64,000 nucleotides of DNA from Adiantum capillus-veneris (GCA_014529385.2 CM043956.1:88221221-88285220); one strand, 5' to 3'. Positions 23,076-34,069 are shown, counted from the first letter of the stretch. Translations and numbers: made by a program. Notes: a model not told the origin generated them from the sequence alone.

Positions 23076-23420
23076 ATGGCTGACAATAGTAAAGAGAGTG
23101 AAATTAATGTTGATAACTTTGATTTTGCTCATGAGAAATCTACTAATGATGCTTCAATGCTTGTTAACTATCTTGTTTCTAGGCTTCAACAAGCCATGGG
23201 CAATCCATCTCTCCAAAGTGAAGTGAAACGGCAGCTCCGTGCTCACGGGATTCTCCAAGCTCATCACCATGACGAGAGAACACCTCCTTGTGAGACTACC
23301 AAAAGAGGTCTCTCTCCGATTCGGGAAGAAGAAGAGAATCCATACGAAGGGCTCAAGAATTTACTTCTTGATGATGCATCTCCTTCCCAAAGGAGAGCTC
23401 AAGAGCCTCCACCGAAGTAA
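23076..23420 (+). CDS. Gag N-terminal ORF of the 21-25.8 kb Ty3 element
   Basis: A 114-residue ORF starting MADNSKESE, acidic and then Pro/Arg-rich, ending in two adjacent in-frame stops, TAA (23418-23420) and TGA (23421-23423). The next ORF is in the same frame and carries the capsid, so this is most likely the N-terminus of Gag, separated by an unusual double stop. It has no recognised fold of its own. Confidence 0.6.
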   Translation: MADNSKESEINVDNFDFAHEKSTNDASMLVNYLVSRLQQAMGNPSLQSEVKRQLRAHGILQAHHHDERTPPCETTKRGLSPIREEEENPYEGLKNLLLDDASPSQRRAQEPPPK

Positions 23421-23456
23421 TGAGAAAGAAGTGAGTCTCCCGCCACCTCGGCGGAG

Positions 23457-25781
23457 ATGGCTCCACGAAGACGGCGGGCTAAACGCTCTCCATCACCACC
23501 AAAGCGGAGAAGACCATCATACTCTTCTCCACGCCAAAATTCAAAGAGGGATGATAAAAAGCAAGAGAAGAAAAAGGCGAGAAAGAGGACATCCTCTTCC
23601 TCTTATGAAAGCTATGGTGAAGACGACAAAGATCAAGACAAGAAAAAGGCAAGAAAGAGGTCACCCTCTTCTCCACCTTCTTCAAATTCTTCACCTTCTG
23701 AAGAAAGTGATGGTGCAACTTTTGAACCATCAAAAAGAAGAGGCCATAGGAAATCCTATGCCTCATGGAAGAGGTCGTCCAAGCTGAAGAAATTCAAAGA
23801 GGGAGGGAAGAGCATCTCTTTACTTACCTATGATGGCACCTTTGGTGCTACGGACAAAGTCTTGGCCTTTATCCAACAATTCGATGCGGCGTTTGGAGAT
23901 GAGGGCTTCATGGAGTCCTCTAAGCTACGCCATGTAGCTATGCACTTTCAAAAGTCCACCAGGCAATGGTGGTCTAGCCTACGAGCCAACGTTGAAGCTC
24001 CACGAACATGGAAAGCTTTAAGAGCTTCCATTATGAAGCAGTTTTTGGCCACCGATGCCAAATACAAAGTCCTCACCGAATGGCGAAGCTTAAAGCTCTC
24101 TCCCAATGAATCCATCCACAAATATGTAGACAAGTTTTGGGACCTACAACTCAAAGACACTGTCTTCAAAAAGTTGTATTTTGGAGAGAAAAAACAACAA
24201 TTTTGTGCGGGCTTAACCGAAGAAATGGCGGAGTATGTCAACTCCCAAAGGCCATGTACCATATCGGCGGTAATACACCACACTATGGTGGCCTCTCGAA
24301 TCAATTTCCAAACGGGGGATAAAAGAAATAATAAGCCCCCAGAAAACAAGGGTTCCAATGAGCTTAAGGGGAAGGACAATGTCCGAAAGGCTCCTAAGGG
24401 CAACTCCAACAAAGATAAAGAGAAGGGAGTTTACAAAGGTAAGAATAAACTCTCTCCTGAAGAGCTTGAGCGTTATTGTAAGGATAACCGGTGTTTCAAG
24501 TGCGGCGAACAAGGGCATGCGTACCGCGCTTGTCTCCAAAAGAACAACCGCCAAGATCCTCCTACAGCTTCCTTGGTTGAAATCCAAGAGGAGGAGACTC
24601 ACCAAACTCACCACAAAGGATCTCCTCTATGCCATGCTTGGGGAAAGGTAAGAGAACATGATGCTTTTATTCTCTTTGACCCTGGCTCTACTCACAATTT
24701 TATATCTATGGAGTTAGCCACTAAGCTAGGCATACAATCCTACGAGATGGGAGATGTCCTACCCGCAGACAGTGCCTTCAAGGGGCAAGAATCTTCAGTC
24801 ACTCCCTTAATTGGGAAATTTAGGCTTCATGTCCAAGGCTATGTGGACAAAGAGGACTTCTTTATCTCTCCTCTCAAGCATGAGGATGTAATCCCAGGGG
24901 CACCATGGTTTGACCGCCTGGTTGCGGATGTTAAATTTCCTGAAAGGAGAATCTCCTTTAAGTTCAGGGAAAAAGACATGTATATAGATGCTAAGGAAAT
25001 GGGTAACACCATCCCCATTGTACATACACCATCTTTCAACAAGTCAATAAAGAGCTCTATTTCCGTGTACATGATTTTTGTTAAAGATTCTCAAAATAAA
25101 CCTAATGCTTTAACAAAAGAAAATAAAAGCAACCAAAAGGAATTAGAGTTATCCAATTTTCTCAAGGGGTTTCAAGATGTTTTTATTGACGACATCCCTT
25201 GTGAGCTACCTCCTAAACGAGGTAATGATGACCATGCAATTGAACTTCTTCCAGGAAGTTCACCGCCTAACAAACCTCCTTATAGAGTTTCTCAAGCTCA
25301 ACAAGAGGAGATTATGCGGCAAGTGCATGAGTTAGTTGAGAAGGGTATGGTTAGGCCAAGCTCATCTCTAGTTTGCTCACCTGTGCTATTAGTGCAAAAG
25401 AAAGATGGCACATATCGTATGTGTGTCGACTATAGAGCACTAAATAGGATCACTATCAAGAATAGGTTTCCCGTTCCACGGGTAGAAGACCTATTTGATA
25501 AGCTACAAGGATCGACCTACTTCAGTAGGATTGACCTAAAAAGTGGCTATCATCAAATAAGGATAGTTGATCAAGACATTGTAAAGACCGCATTTTGCAC
25601 CACATTTGGTCTTTACGAATACATTGTCATGCCTTTTGGCTTAACCAATGCACCAGCCACATTTAACCGCTTGATGGAGAAGCTGTTCAGGCCTCATCCA
25701 ACCTTCACTAGAGTGTTCTTTGATGATATTATCATCTACTCTAATTCATTGGAGGAACACAAGCAACACCTAGCTTTGTTG
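23457..25781 (+). CDS. Gag-Pol ORF (capsid, knuckle, protease, partial RT) of Ty3 element
   Basis: The longest open frame in the window. Residues 1-105 are Arg/Ser/Lys-rich with an internal duplication (KKKARKRTS.., KKKARKRSP..). Capsid follows with [16 protein letters not shown] and RQWWSSL. A CCHC knuckle [14 protein letters not shown] is at 346-359. The protease loop [11 protein letters not shown] has Asp 408, with Pro in place of Ser/Thr. RT has [35 protein letters not shown] and catalytic FFDDIIIYS (D756, D757). Pol is cut at about 25.78 kb within RT, and the last 17 codons belong to a different element. No internal stop in 2.3 kb indicates a young insertion. RT wording is chromovirus-like. 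Confidence 0.85.
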
Positions 25782-25827
25782 CTTTTGGGGACGCTTTTTG
25801 AAACCTTTATCCACCACATAAGATGAG

Positions 25828-26080
25828 GTCTGTGGTTTTGGTAACCAAAGTTTCTTTTGACCCTCATAATAGCCTTGCTCTGCTAAGCTGTAGTGGGAGG
25901 CTATCCATCCCATGTGTTTACCTTTAGTCAATTGGCTAGGCTCATTTACCCATATTGGGTCCTTGGCCTTTATTTCTTCAGCTTTAATGTAGACCGTTGA
26001 AAACCTTTGGCGGCGGTGATCTAGCTCGCAGTGTAGGATATTTTGGTTGAAAGACTTTCTTTGGAGTCTGCCTTTGATGT
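25828..26080 (-). pseudogene. GYY/WxPK linker of minus-strand element E
   Basis: On the minus strand one frame reads DPIWVNEPSQLTKG, MGWIASHYSLAEQGYYEG (near 25863-25910) and KLWLPKPQ. The QGYY[DE]G followed by W-x-P-K matches the block at 3475-3540 of element A and also comes straight after the protease. Element E ends near 25.79 kb against the plus-strand RT, so no RT of E is present. Confidence 0.6.
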
Positions 26081-26092
26081 GGAAGCATGTGG

Positions 26093-26735
26093 TCAGTTTG
26101 ATGTCGAATCTTTGTCTTGAACTTTTTGGGACTGGATTGAAGACTCTGATTTAAGGGACTGCTTCTGTTGGTAGGACATTTGTGGGCTCATTTTGGCTTT
26201 GCCTTTGTCGGAAGCCGATAATCTTGGAGCAGTAGTAGGCTGGATTTCTTGAGAACTAGTCGTGATGACCATTGTTGAAAATTTAGGTTCTTCTGCCAAT
26301 GTTTTTGCCCACTGCTTGGACAAAATCAAATGTGTACTCATTTTGGAGGAATCCACCACTAGGAATTTGTCTTTGATTACCTTTGACCGTAGTGTAAGGG
26401 TAGCATTTGAAATCCCTAAACTTGTGACAACTATTCCATGTGATATAGGAACCTGTACCTAAATTTCATACAGTTCTCGCTTATCTAGAAGTAACCACAG
26501 CCCATAAGACATGACATTAGTCATGGCAGTGCAATCTATCTCTGCTGTAAAATTGAATTTCAATTTCTCATGCACATCCAACGAGAATTTAATCTTCTTG
26601 TTGGCTGCCAAGTAGCTGATGTCCTTGTTGCTTTCAGTACTTTTCTTGGACTTTTGTGCCTTGGAAGCTTTGTCACCCTCTTGTATGTTGAACTTCTTTG
26701 TCATTTGACTGGTTGTAGCATGTCCCAAGTGCTTA
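26093..26735 (-). pseudogene. Atypical retropepsin-like domain of element E
   Basis: One minus-strand frame with a single TAG at about 26459-26461. The loop IDCTAMTNVMSYGLW (D near 26536) has Cys-Thr-Ala where Thr/Ser-Gly-Ala is expected. About 60 residues on, HLILSKQWAKT replaces ILGRPWM. It aligns with retropepsin domain 2 of element A position by position. A Lys/Ser/Gln-rich tail follows. The missing Gly suggests it is inactive or highly derived. Fold assignment is by motif spacing only. Confidence 0.55.
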
Positions 26736-28364
26736 CTATCTTCTGCTGTAGCTGCTTGTTGTAGTTTCTGACTGTGATGCCTTGATTCTTGATTTCAGAA
26801 GCTCTTTGTCACTATTTACTTCTTCTAGCACTTGAAGGTCATTCAATGGTGACTTTTCTTCTTGGAAATGTTTTGAAGCTTGTGTAGTAGGATGTTGAGG
26901 TTGACTCTCTTGCTTTGATGCAATGGTCACCGTGGCCTTTGGTTTCCCTTGTTCCATGGGTTTTTGTAGAGTCTCTTCTCAAAAATATTCATTCATATCC
27001 TGTATTGCTTGTCCTTGGTAGTCAATCTTGGACTCAGTCATTTTTTGTTCTCCTGTGCATTCTATGTCTTCAATTACATCTTCTTTTAGCTTCTCATACT
27101 CTTTGATTTGTTCAATCACCAATGAAGAGTCCACAGTAGAGAATTTATTTGGTAGAATTTCAGCTTCATCCATTGACTCTATTTGCATGTCTTCCACTTG
27201 TGATGTGGCACTAAGATTTTTTGTTACCTCTGCCACCTCTTCTTGTGTTGTCTCACTATCGTCAGAATCTTGGCTTCTTTTGCTCTCGACCCTTGAACTA
27301 CGAGCTTCATCTTCATCACCTTGTGGATGCTTTGACTTGTCCTCACTGAGGTTCCTTAAACGATCTTGAATCAGCTGATTCAATTGATCTTTTTTGAAAG
27401 CCTGATTCTCTATGATAATGTAGTTGTTGACACCCTTGACTTCAAGCAACTGTGTCTTGAGCCTATCTTTTTTGCTTTGCGACAAGATCTGCTTCTTTTC
27501 CGGAGATCTTGTTGGGGATTCTTGCTTCCATTCCCTTGTTGTCACTATCTGAACTTTGCTTTTGGCTTGTTGCTTCTTCTTTTCCATGTAGAGCTTTGCT
27601 GGGCAGTCCTTCACTAAATGACCAATGACACATTGGTCGCAATATGTTGTTATCTCAACATGTGCACTCTTTGGACGAGACAGCTCTCCATAATACTGCT
27701 GATAATGGTTTCCTGTGGTATCTAGATACATATATGACCTCTTCTTTGCATGCATGAACCTGTAGATTACGACTGACTTAGGTGTATCCACTGGCTTTGT
27801 CTCTTTATCCTTCATCGCCTTGTCCTTGAGAAGCTGAAAATAGCTTCCACTATTGCTTGCATAAAAAATCAAATCACTATCCATGCTTTCTAGCAGTTGT
27901 AATGCTAATTCTTCCATCAGTATATGGTCTTTGATGTGGGGCTTCTGCATAGCCTTAGGTCTATGTTTTCGAGTTGATTTTGGTGAGTTCTGCACCGAGG
28001 TTGAAGATTGAACCGAATCTTTGTTTTTCGTTTCCCTTGATGGTGCTTTTGGACGGGGTCCAAGTATGTGACTTACAGGTTGCCCACAATTGCTAAACTC
28101 ATCCATATTTTTCACATCGGCTATTTCATGGTGCCTATCATATTTCTCGACCACAATGACATCTTGACCTGACCTTTTACATTGGGCATTGTGAATTTCG
28201 AGTGGTCTCTCCTCCGGCTCGGCATCTTCCAATGCTTCTCGAAATTCCACTTGGACTCCTGAAAAGGACACTACTTCTTGTAAAATTGGACTTCTTAATC
28301 CCACTCTTGAAGATATAGGGTCTCTTTGTTGATTTTGAATTCCCCCCATCCGAGAGGGTTTCAT
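26736..28364 (-). pseudogene. Gag-like ORF of element E (zinc knuckle, acidic tail), one internal TGA
   Basis: A 461-codon frame (28364-26979), one TGA, then the same frame again to 26736. A short-spaced knuckle CDQCVIGHLVKDCP (27603-27641) has the CX2CX3HLVxxCP form also seen in element A. Before it lies a hydrophilic region with an amphipathic stretch (ILMEELALQLLESMDSD); after it come a Lys-rich and then a strongly acidic Ser/Glu/Asp tail. A frameshift near 26735 leads into the protease. I know no close family. The knuckle, the protease behind it and the LTR/PBS upstream make a retroelement Gag the best reading. Confidence 0.65.
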
Positions 28365-28636
28365 ATCTGATGTTGGAATCTGTTTAATGCCTGATTGCTT
28401 GCCTCAATGCTAATAAAAATTATTAGCACCCTTGTGTCAGTTGTTTTTCGCTTGAGGTCCTTCAGCTTTTGTGGATGCCTTAATCTCTGATTTTTCTGAA
28501 TTGGGCTTTGCTTGAACTTCTTATCTCCCTTGCTTGCCAAGGTTGATACTGACTTGTCTGGCTGCTTGCTTTGCCTACATCTTTTTAGCAGTCTCGATCT
28601 AGTGAAAGCACTATGATAAGTTATGCAACTTACCAC
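28361..28636 (-). pseudogene. Short basic ORF overlapping start of element E gag
   Basis: A 91-residue Lys/Arg/Gln-rich ORF on the minus strand, ending inside the first codons of the 461-codon ORF in another frame. It may be the true N-terminus of Gag after a frameshift, or a separate leader ORF. No motif recognised. Confidence 0.4.
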
Positions 28637-28739
28637 TATACTGCAACGACTGCTCCCTTTGTAGCGATTCTTGAGTCAAGCTAACATGTGTTCACTTTAG
28701 CACACAATCTACAAAATTCTATTTAGCTGGAAAACTTTT

Positions 28740-30790
28740 TCACAATGAATGCAAAAATTCTTGATGTACCTTTGACGGTCACACTTGTTCCTTGAGCTAC
28801 GAAGTGACTTTCAAGTTCGCTTTTAGCTGCACTAAACTTAAGCTAGCACAAGAGAATTATGCACAAGTCGCAGTGATTTGCTAGAAAAAATCTTGTGTTA
28901 AAGTTCTCCAAAACTTGCGAGTGTTGTTGCAAAATCAAGAGTCCTTGTGTATGGTGTTACTGCTACCAGATTTGTGTACGGACGGTCAAATTTTACACTA
29001 GGCCGTAGTTAACTTACACCTTTCCACAGGTGACCAATGGTTTTCCCAAAAGATAATTTCAATCTGCTAGCTTAGTAGTCTTCAAAAACCGTGACCGTTT
29101 TCTCACAATTATTTCGAACTGTCGGTTTTAGACACCCCTGACTTCCCAATGCATTTTGACCCCAGCTTCTCCTTGATGTGCTGATCGCAATGGTGTGCTC
29201 ATAAATTGGTTTGGAGTCCTAAATCAAGCTCGAGACATACTACACGTAGGATGTCCAAGTGCTCAGATTTTGTCCAAACATGATCCCAAGATTCTCCTAG
29301 GGATCAACAACCCAATGGTATGCTTAGATTTGAATTTGGATGCCAATAGGTCAAGATTTGGGTTGCATAAGCTTCTAGTGCACTCCAAGAGTAGGATGTC
29401 TGACAATTCTTGTCTTTGCTTGGTAAATAGGCCAAACAAGGTCCAAATTCACTTTTGAAAAAAGTTCTGGAATCCTTGAGACACTTAGAACCTCCCTATA
29501 TGGCCAAAGTAGAATTTTGACCACTTTATGACCCTGGAGATATCCTACGCGTAGGATGTCTTTTTGCTCTATTTCAGCTCAAACTTGCACTGTAGCTTCC
29601 CCTTGATGTGCTAAACTCACAGCTATTTTTACTTTTTGATTCTCACACCTATAGGTTGGTCAAATGATCAAACTGTTCCGAAAGCCTGATGTCTGTTCTG
29701 ATGAATTCCCAGGTCAAATCAACTCCAAATTGGACCAAATTTGCCTAGGAGGCTTATCTAAGGCTATACGACAACATGGTATGGTCACAGTAGAGATTTG
29801 GTTTCAGAATCATGCAAGAGACATCCTACGCGTAGGATGTCTTTTTGCTCAGAATGAACCCAAACTTGGACCAAAGATTCCCCTAGTCTTCAGCAACCCA
29901 CTGGTATGCTTAGATTTGAGTTTAGATGTCAAAAGACCCCAAAACTAGCTATTCTTGCCTTTTTCAGTCAAAAATGCTAGAGTCTGTTCAATCTTCCTTT
30001 CACTGACCCAAATGAGATGAAATTTATCACATGCACTCAATACAACATTTAGAACATGCCTATGGAGTTATCCTATGGTTTGGTCTCAAAATTAGGCTTT
30101 GGACACAATTTGGGTAGGATGTCTGGCAATTCTTGTCTTTTGGCTTTGATCTATCAAAATTTGGTCAAATTTCCACTTTCCAGGTGAAAATAGGGTAGAA
30201 TCTACCTTCTAAACACACTGGTAACCTCAGATTTTCAAAAAAGTGCCCAGATCACCCTGTAGACATCCTACGCGTAGGATGTCTACTGCTTATTTTTTCA
30301 GGTTGAAGTGTCCCTGATGCTTCCTTATGCTCTCAGCAAGTGCAAGTATGCTTCACAATTGCAAAAACATGCAAAAATCACTCAATTTAAGCCTTTTCTG
30401 AAATTTTACGTTTTCTGACTCTGCTTTTTGGCTTTTGGTCAACAAAAATAGGGAAAAACACTCAAGTCAATATGTTACTAGGGTAAAACCTACCCTCTGA
30501 ACCCACTGGTAACCTGAGTTTTCCAAATTCCCTGCCAAAAGTGCCCTGGAGACATCCTATGAGTAGGATGTCTATTGTCTTAAAATGCAAATTTTTTATG
30601 GTAGTAGTACTCCCTATGCCCTGTAGAGCTCTCAGTAATAATCACAGAAATGTTTGGACTTCAAATCAGCTTCCAAACACAATTTACCGTCTTTCCTACT
30701 TAACGTTTTCCACTTTTCTGATGAGCCGAACAGAAAATAAGACATGCATAAAGTACTCTAGATCAGCAATCAAGATATTCTAATTACACT
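28740..30790. repeat. Tandem leader repeat with 24-bp palindrome (element E)
   Basis: A 24-bp palindrome, AGACATCCTACG followed by CGTAGGATGTCT, is perfect at 29819-29842 and 30261-30284. It is near-perfect at 29233-29256, 29538-29561 and 30550-30573. Half-sites (GTAGGATGTCT or weaker) fall between, near 29391, 29688 and 30114, and again at 31457. The spacing is about 147 bp, with full and half sites alternating, giving a dimer of about 295 bp. Flanks also align between units (for example GGTATGCTTAGATTTGA at about 29317 and 29902). The array lies between the minus-strand PBS and gag of element E, so it would be leader RNA. Confidence 0.8.
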
Positions 30791-31095
30791 ACTCCTACTC
30801 ATCATGTGAGGTGGTGATTTTGATGTCTTGGTTGCTTCCTGGCCTCACACGGAGTCTCAAGTCAACCTACCACCACATCTACCACTCGAACTCCTACTCT
30901 CTACACCACAACCTACTACTACCTAATACTACCTAAGACGAAGGATCTAGGCCAGACACACGCTCCCTAGACTTCTCCTAAGACCTATAGAGTCCACCAC
31001 CCTCTGATCCTATCTAAATGTAAAATAGTACTCTGGCAAGCCAGAGGGATCTCTATCCTCAAGGACTAGTCTCGGTCACCTACTTAGGGCCCTCA

Positions 31096-31113
31096 TCCCC
31101 GACAGCGGCGCTA
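31096..31113 (-). promoter_or_regulatory. Primer-binding site of element E, tRNA-Asp-like
   Basis: The minus strand reads TAGCGCCGCTGTCGGGGA, 15 of 18 matches to TGGCGCCGTTGCCGGGGA, the tRNA-Asp-type site used by Athila/Tat-type plant Ty3 elements. It lies one base after a CCAACA LTR end at 31115. It sets the orientation and 5' end of the 25.8-31.1 kb internal region. Confidence 0.65.
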
Positions 31114-31114
31114 A

Positions 31115-31990
31115 TGTTGGACGGATACGCCGCGATGGACGTCAGCATAGCGAGAACTCACCTAACATATAATTGTCAACTGAGGATGGAGCTCGATCCG
31201 CAGGCGCGTGGAAGCAAGCAAAGGGTGTCAACCTCTACTCGACCGACTAATGACTACTTCCTACAGAGATATCAAATCTACATGCCATCGGTTCTGTGAA
31301 TGTGAGAGTCTCCTATGATGCTACCGCAAGCCAAAAGCCCATTAGACGTTCTCGAAACGTTACGAAACTTGAGGGATATCCTATCAACACCAATAGGCCA
31401 CTCTCCCTAAGGTCCGTGACCAAAAAACCTACCAAATATCCTCTGTGCAGAAAACGTGTAGGATGTCTGGCCGGTTTTTGCAGGTCGACATTTTCAAAAA
31501 CTAAAGTGCCTAATGTGTAGATCTACTTGCTCTGATCGCGTGGATATGCTGAATGAAAAAAACGACAACATTTACTCACTAAAACTCCAAAACTAGATCG
31601 TAGGTGAATCTGCCAAAACATAGACGAACGCACGTGATGTAAGCATCAATGCGTAGCTCTCCTTGTGGGCAACACACTGCTGCTCTCCGTTTGCGATTCC
31701 AACCACCGTAGCTCCTGTAGCACACACACACTCTCTCTCACTCTCTCGCAGTCTCCCAACGACACAGAAGATCAGATTATTAGAAGTCTCTTTACAAAGC
31801 TTTAGGTTTTGGCTTATATACTAAACCTTAGAAAACCTAATGTCCGACCAAAATGACTTGATTTGTCCCTAGGCTTCTATAGAGCTTAATTACAACACTG
31901 TGAGCTGGCTTTGCTAATCCAACAAGCATCTCTGGCCAAAATACAATTGCCGACTTAACATATGAAGTTCCTGTAAACATTACAAAAGTG
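31115..31990 (-). mobile_element. 5' LTR of element E (outer edge uncertain)
   Basis: The minus-strand LTR ends ...CCAACA at 31115, just before the PBS. A TATA box sits at 31820-31813. The outer edge is guessed at about 31990 (minus-strand TGTAATG), which would give a TG...CA LTR of about 0.88 kb. It contains a (GA)n-rich transcribed stretch at 31725-31752 and a half-palindrome near 31457. The partner LTR is not in the window. Confidence 0.5.
31813..31820 (-). promoter_or_regulatory. TATA box in element E LTR
   Basis: TATATAAG on the minus strand. Transcription would start roughly 30 bp downstream, near 31785, and run through the PBS and leader repeat. Inferred from position and consensus only. 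Confidence 0.5.
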
Positions 31991-32184
31991 GCCCTAAACC
32001 GGCTCAAAATAATAATAACGGGATATTAGATCATGTCCATGAGCTTATATCTTCACATTACAGTATCCATCTTCGTCTTCATCACTTCATCAGCATCTTT
32101 ATTTGGAATCTTTAGAGAATCTTTCATGGAATCTTTGTGGAAGCGTTGTTGAAAGGTTGACCTGTCAACAAAGACTGAGCATTT

Positions 32185-32325
32185 CCCTCTTGCACGTATT
32201 TATTTATAGATTTCTTGAATGCCCAAAAATGAGTACAAACTGGCTGGCCGAACATAAATGGCCAAAGCTCATAAAGAGCACTTGAATAATCAAATATACA
32301 TAAAATGTAATATCCTTCTGCATAA
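32185..32325 (-). repeat. LTR-like direct repeat, copy 1 (with TATA box)
   Basis: About 140 bp matching 36597-36735 in the same orientation (shared CATTTCCCTCTTGCA, TATAGATTTCTTGAATG and ACAAACTGGC). On the minus strand it carries CTATAAATA (32209-32201) followed by a conserved stretch, like a promoter. It may be one of a pair of LTR remnants enclosing 32.3-36.6 kb. Confidence 0.6.
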
Positions 32326-32529
32326 TCCATTATCTGTTGATTCTTTTTCCACCTGTCAATTGCAATAGATAATAAAATATCAATTCTATAACATACTTAT
32401 CCATTGGAAAGCAATTGTCCTTGGTTACAAAGATAAAAATCTGCAGACAATACTTGTCAAAAACAATGATTAGAAATCTGTATCAAAAGGAAAAATACAT
32501 AAAATTACACACATTGAATATTCCTGCCG

Positions 32530-33010
32530 TCACCACATACTACCTATTCTAGTGTCGGATACCACTAGAATAAGCGGTATATATCATACCTTGATGAATT
32601 AGGATATCATTGGTCACACTCATCATTGTATAAGTCAATTCTCATCAATCTCAAGTTCACTTTCATAAATACTATCGTGACAGAAAATCATCATATACCA
32701 ATTCCAAATCCAAATCCAAAATATCTTTCATTTTCTATACCTGGCTAACAAAATCATACCGGTTACAGTGGTGGCCAGTCACACTGCAGCATGATTTTGT
32801 GATCGGTGTTGCCTAAATCGGCGAATATACACCTGACGTGCTGCCTAAATCGGTGAATCTGCATTTGATATAAGTTCAAAAAGTGTGAATTTGTAGCTTG
32901 TTGTTGTGATGCTTAAATTGGCGAATTTGCTCTAAATGAGCATTGACACACTGCCTAAATCGGCGAATCTGTGTGCATGTGACCAATGGACTAGACGGAC
33001 ATAAAACAAA
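32530..33010 (-). repeat. Chromovirus LTR fragment, inverted relative of 20.0-21.1 kb
   Basis: The reverse complement matches the LTR at 20.2-21.1 kb, including the TTTTCTGTCACGATAGTATT and GAGATTGATGAGAATT regions, and contains four copies of the GATTCGCCGATTTAGGC motif against six per unit there. No adjacent coding was found, so it may be a solo or truncated LTR. Confidence 0.75.
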
Positions 33011-34069
33011 ACATTTATTACCTATTTGACACCACATTGGAGTAAAGTTGAGTAGCAGAGTACTTACTAATTATTGTTGTTCACCAACCCAAAGGACCTC
33101 AATTTATGTGAGGTGCTCTATACCTTAATGTCAAATCCTCTCAATAGAAATTACATTTAGTGCAAGCCTACAAGGTAGAACTTTAGAGATGGTTAATTTC
33201 ACAATATACCATAAGAGAACATAGATAAACAAAATATATTTTTCCTTTCAAATTGTCCAATGGTATTATCCGTATCGCAAACTGTGTGAGTTTTCCCCCC
33301 TAAATTTAACTGTACCAAAAGAAAATAAGTTACAAGGAAGTAGATAACGTGAGTATTATTGTAGTAGTATATTAAGCAAGAACAATGTGGTATAGGAAGA
33401 TAAGAGATGATTGATAATGACAAAATCTTAAGACATATGTTAGTAATAGATGTATTTAGGAACTAACTCAATAAAGACAATCAAAATGAGTCAGAAGATA
33501 TTGAGAAATAACGTATGTAAAGGTGGTTCAGAGAAATAGCTAGTAGCAAACAATCAAATGCTAAACAAGTTCTTAAAAATGAAGATCAGTAGTTAGCAAA
33601 ATCATTATGTTTTTTAAAATAGCCAGTTAGATTAGTTTTGTTTTTTCTTAATTTTCCCTTAAGAATTTGTTTATTGACACCTATCAACCACCAGTGGAAA
33701 CTCTTGAAAAGGATCTTCAATCATTCCCTGGAATGAAGACCGCTACTAAGATAAAAATTTGGTAAATAGTCAAATTGTGCCATAAAAGAGATTATTGGAT
33801 GAGAAAAATCAAAATAGAAATTATTAGGTTCTTGTTAGTCCCATTACTTTCTCAAGTAAGAGGCTTGAAAGATTATTAAAGAAGAGACTAATAGTGGAAA
33901 TATTGGCAAGAGATCGTAGAATTTTGGAAGACTTCTATTAGAGCATTGTGATCGAATGAGAGAGACTGTTAGTGGGTGTACCTAGAGAGCTCTTCAGGTT
34001 CTCCACTATTCAAGGAATTATGAGACAATGTCAAAGAAAATAGAAAAGTTAATTATTATTTTTCCTCAG
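33011..34069. other. AT-rich stretch without recognisable gene
   Basis: Short ORFs only; nothing recognised on either strand. Confidence 0.5.

Noticed and set aside
23239-23787. 182-residue plus-strand ORF with His/Leu-rich sequence
   Set aside because: It overlaps the real gag frame in another phase; low-complexity shadow.
24213-24614. Minus-strand ORFs opposite the capsid/knuckle region
   Set aside because: Shadows of a long, motif-bearing plus-strand frame.
29233-30573. CRISPR-like array
   Set aside because: Palindromic repeats with regular spacing, but spacers are about 120-270 bp, align with each other, and the context is a plant LTR element.
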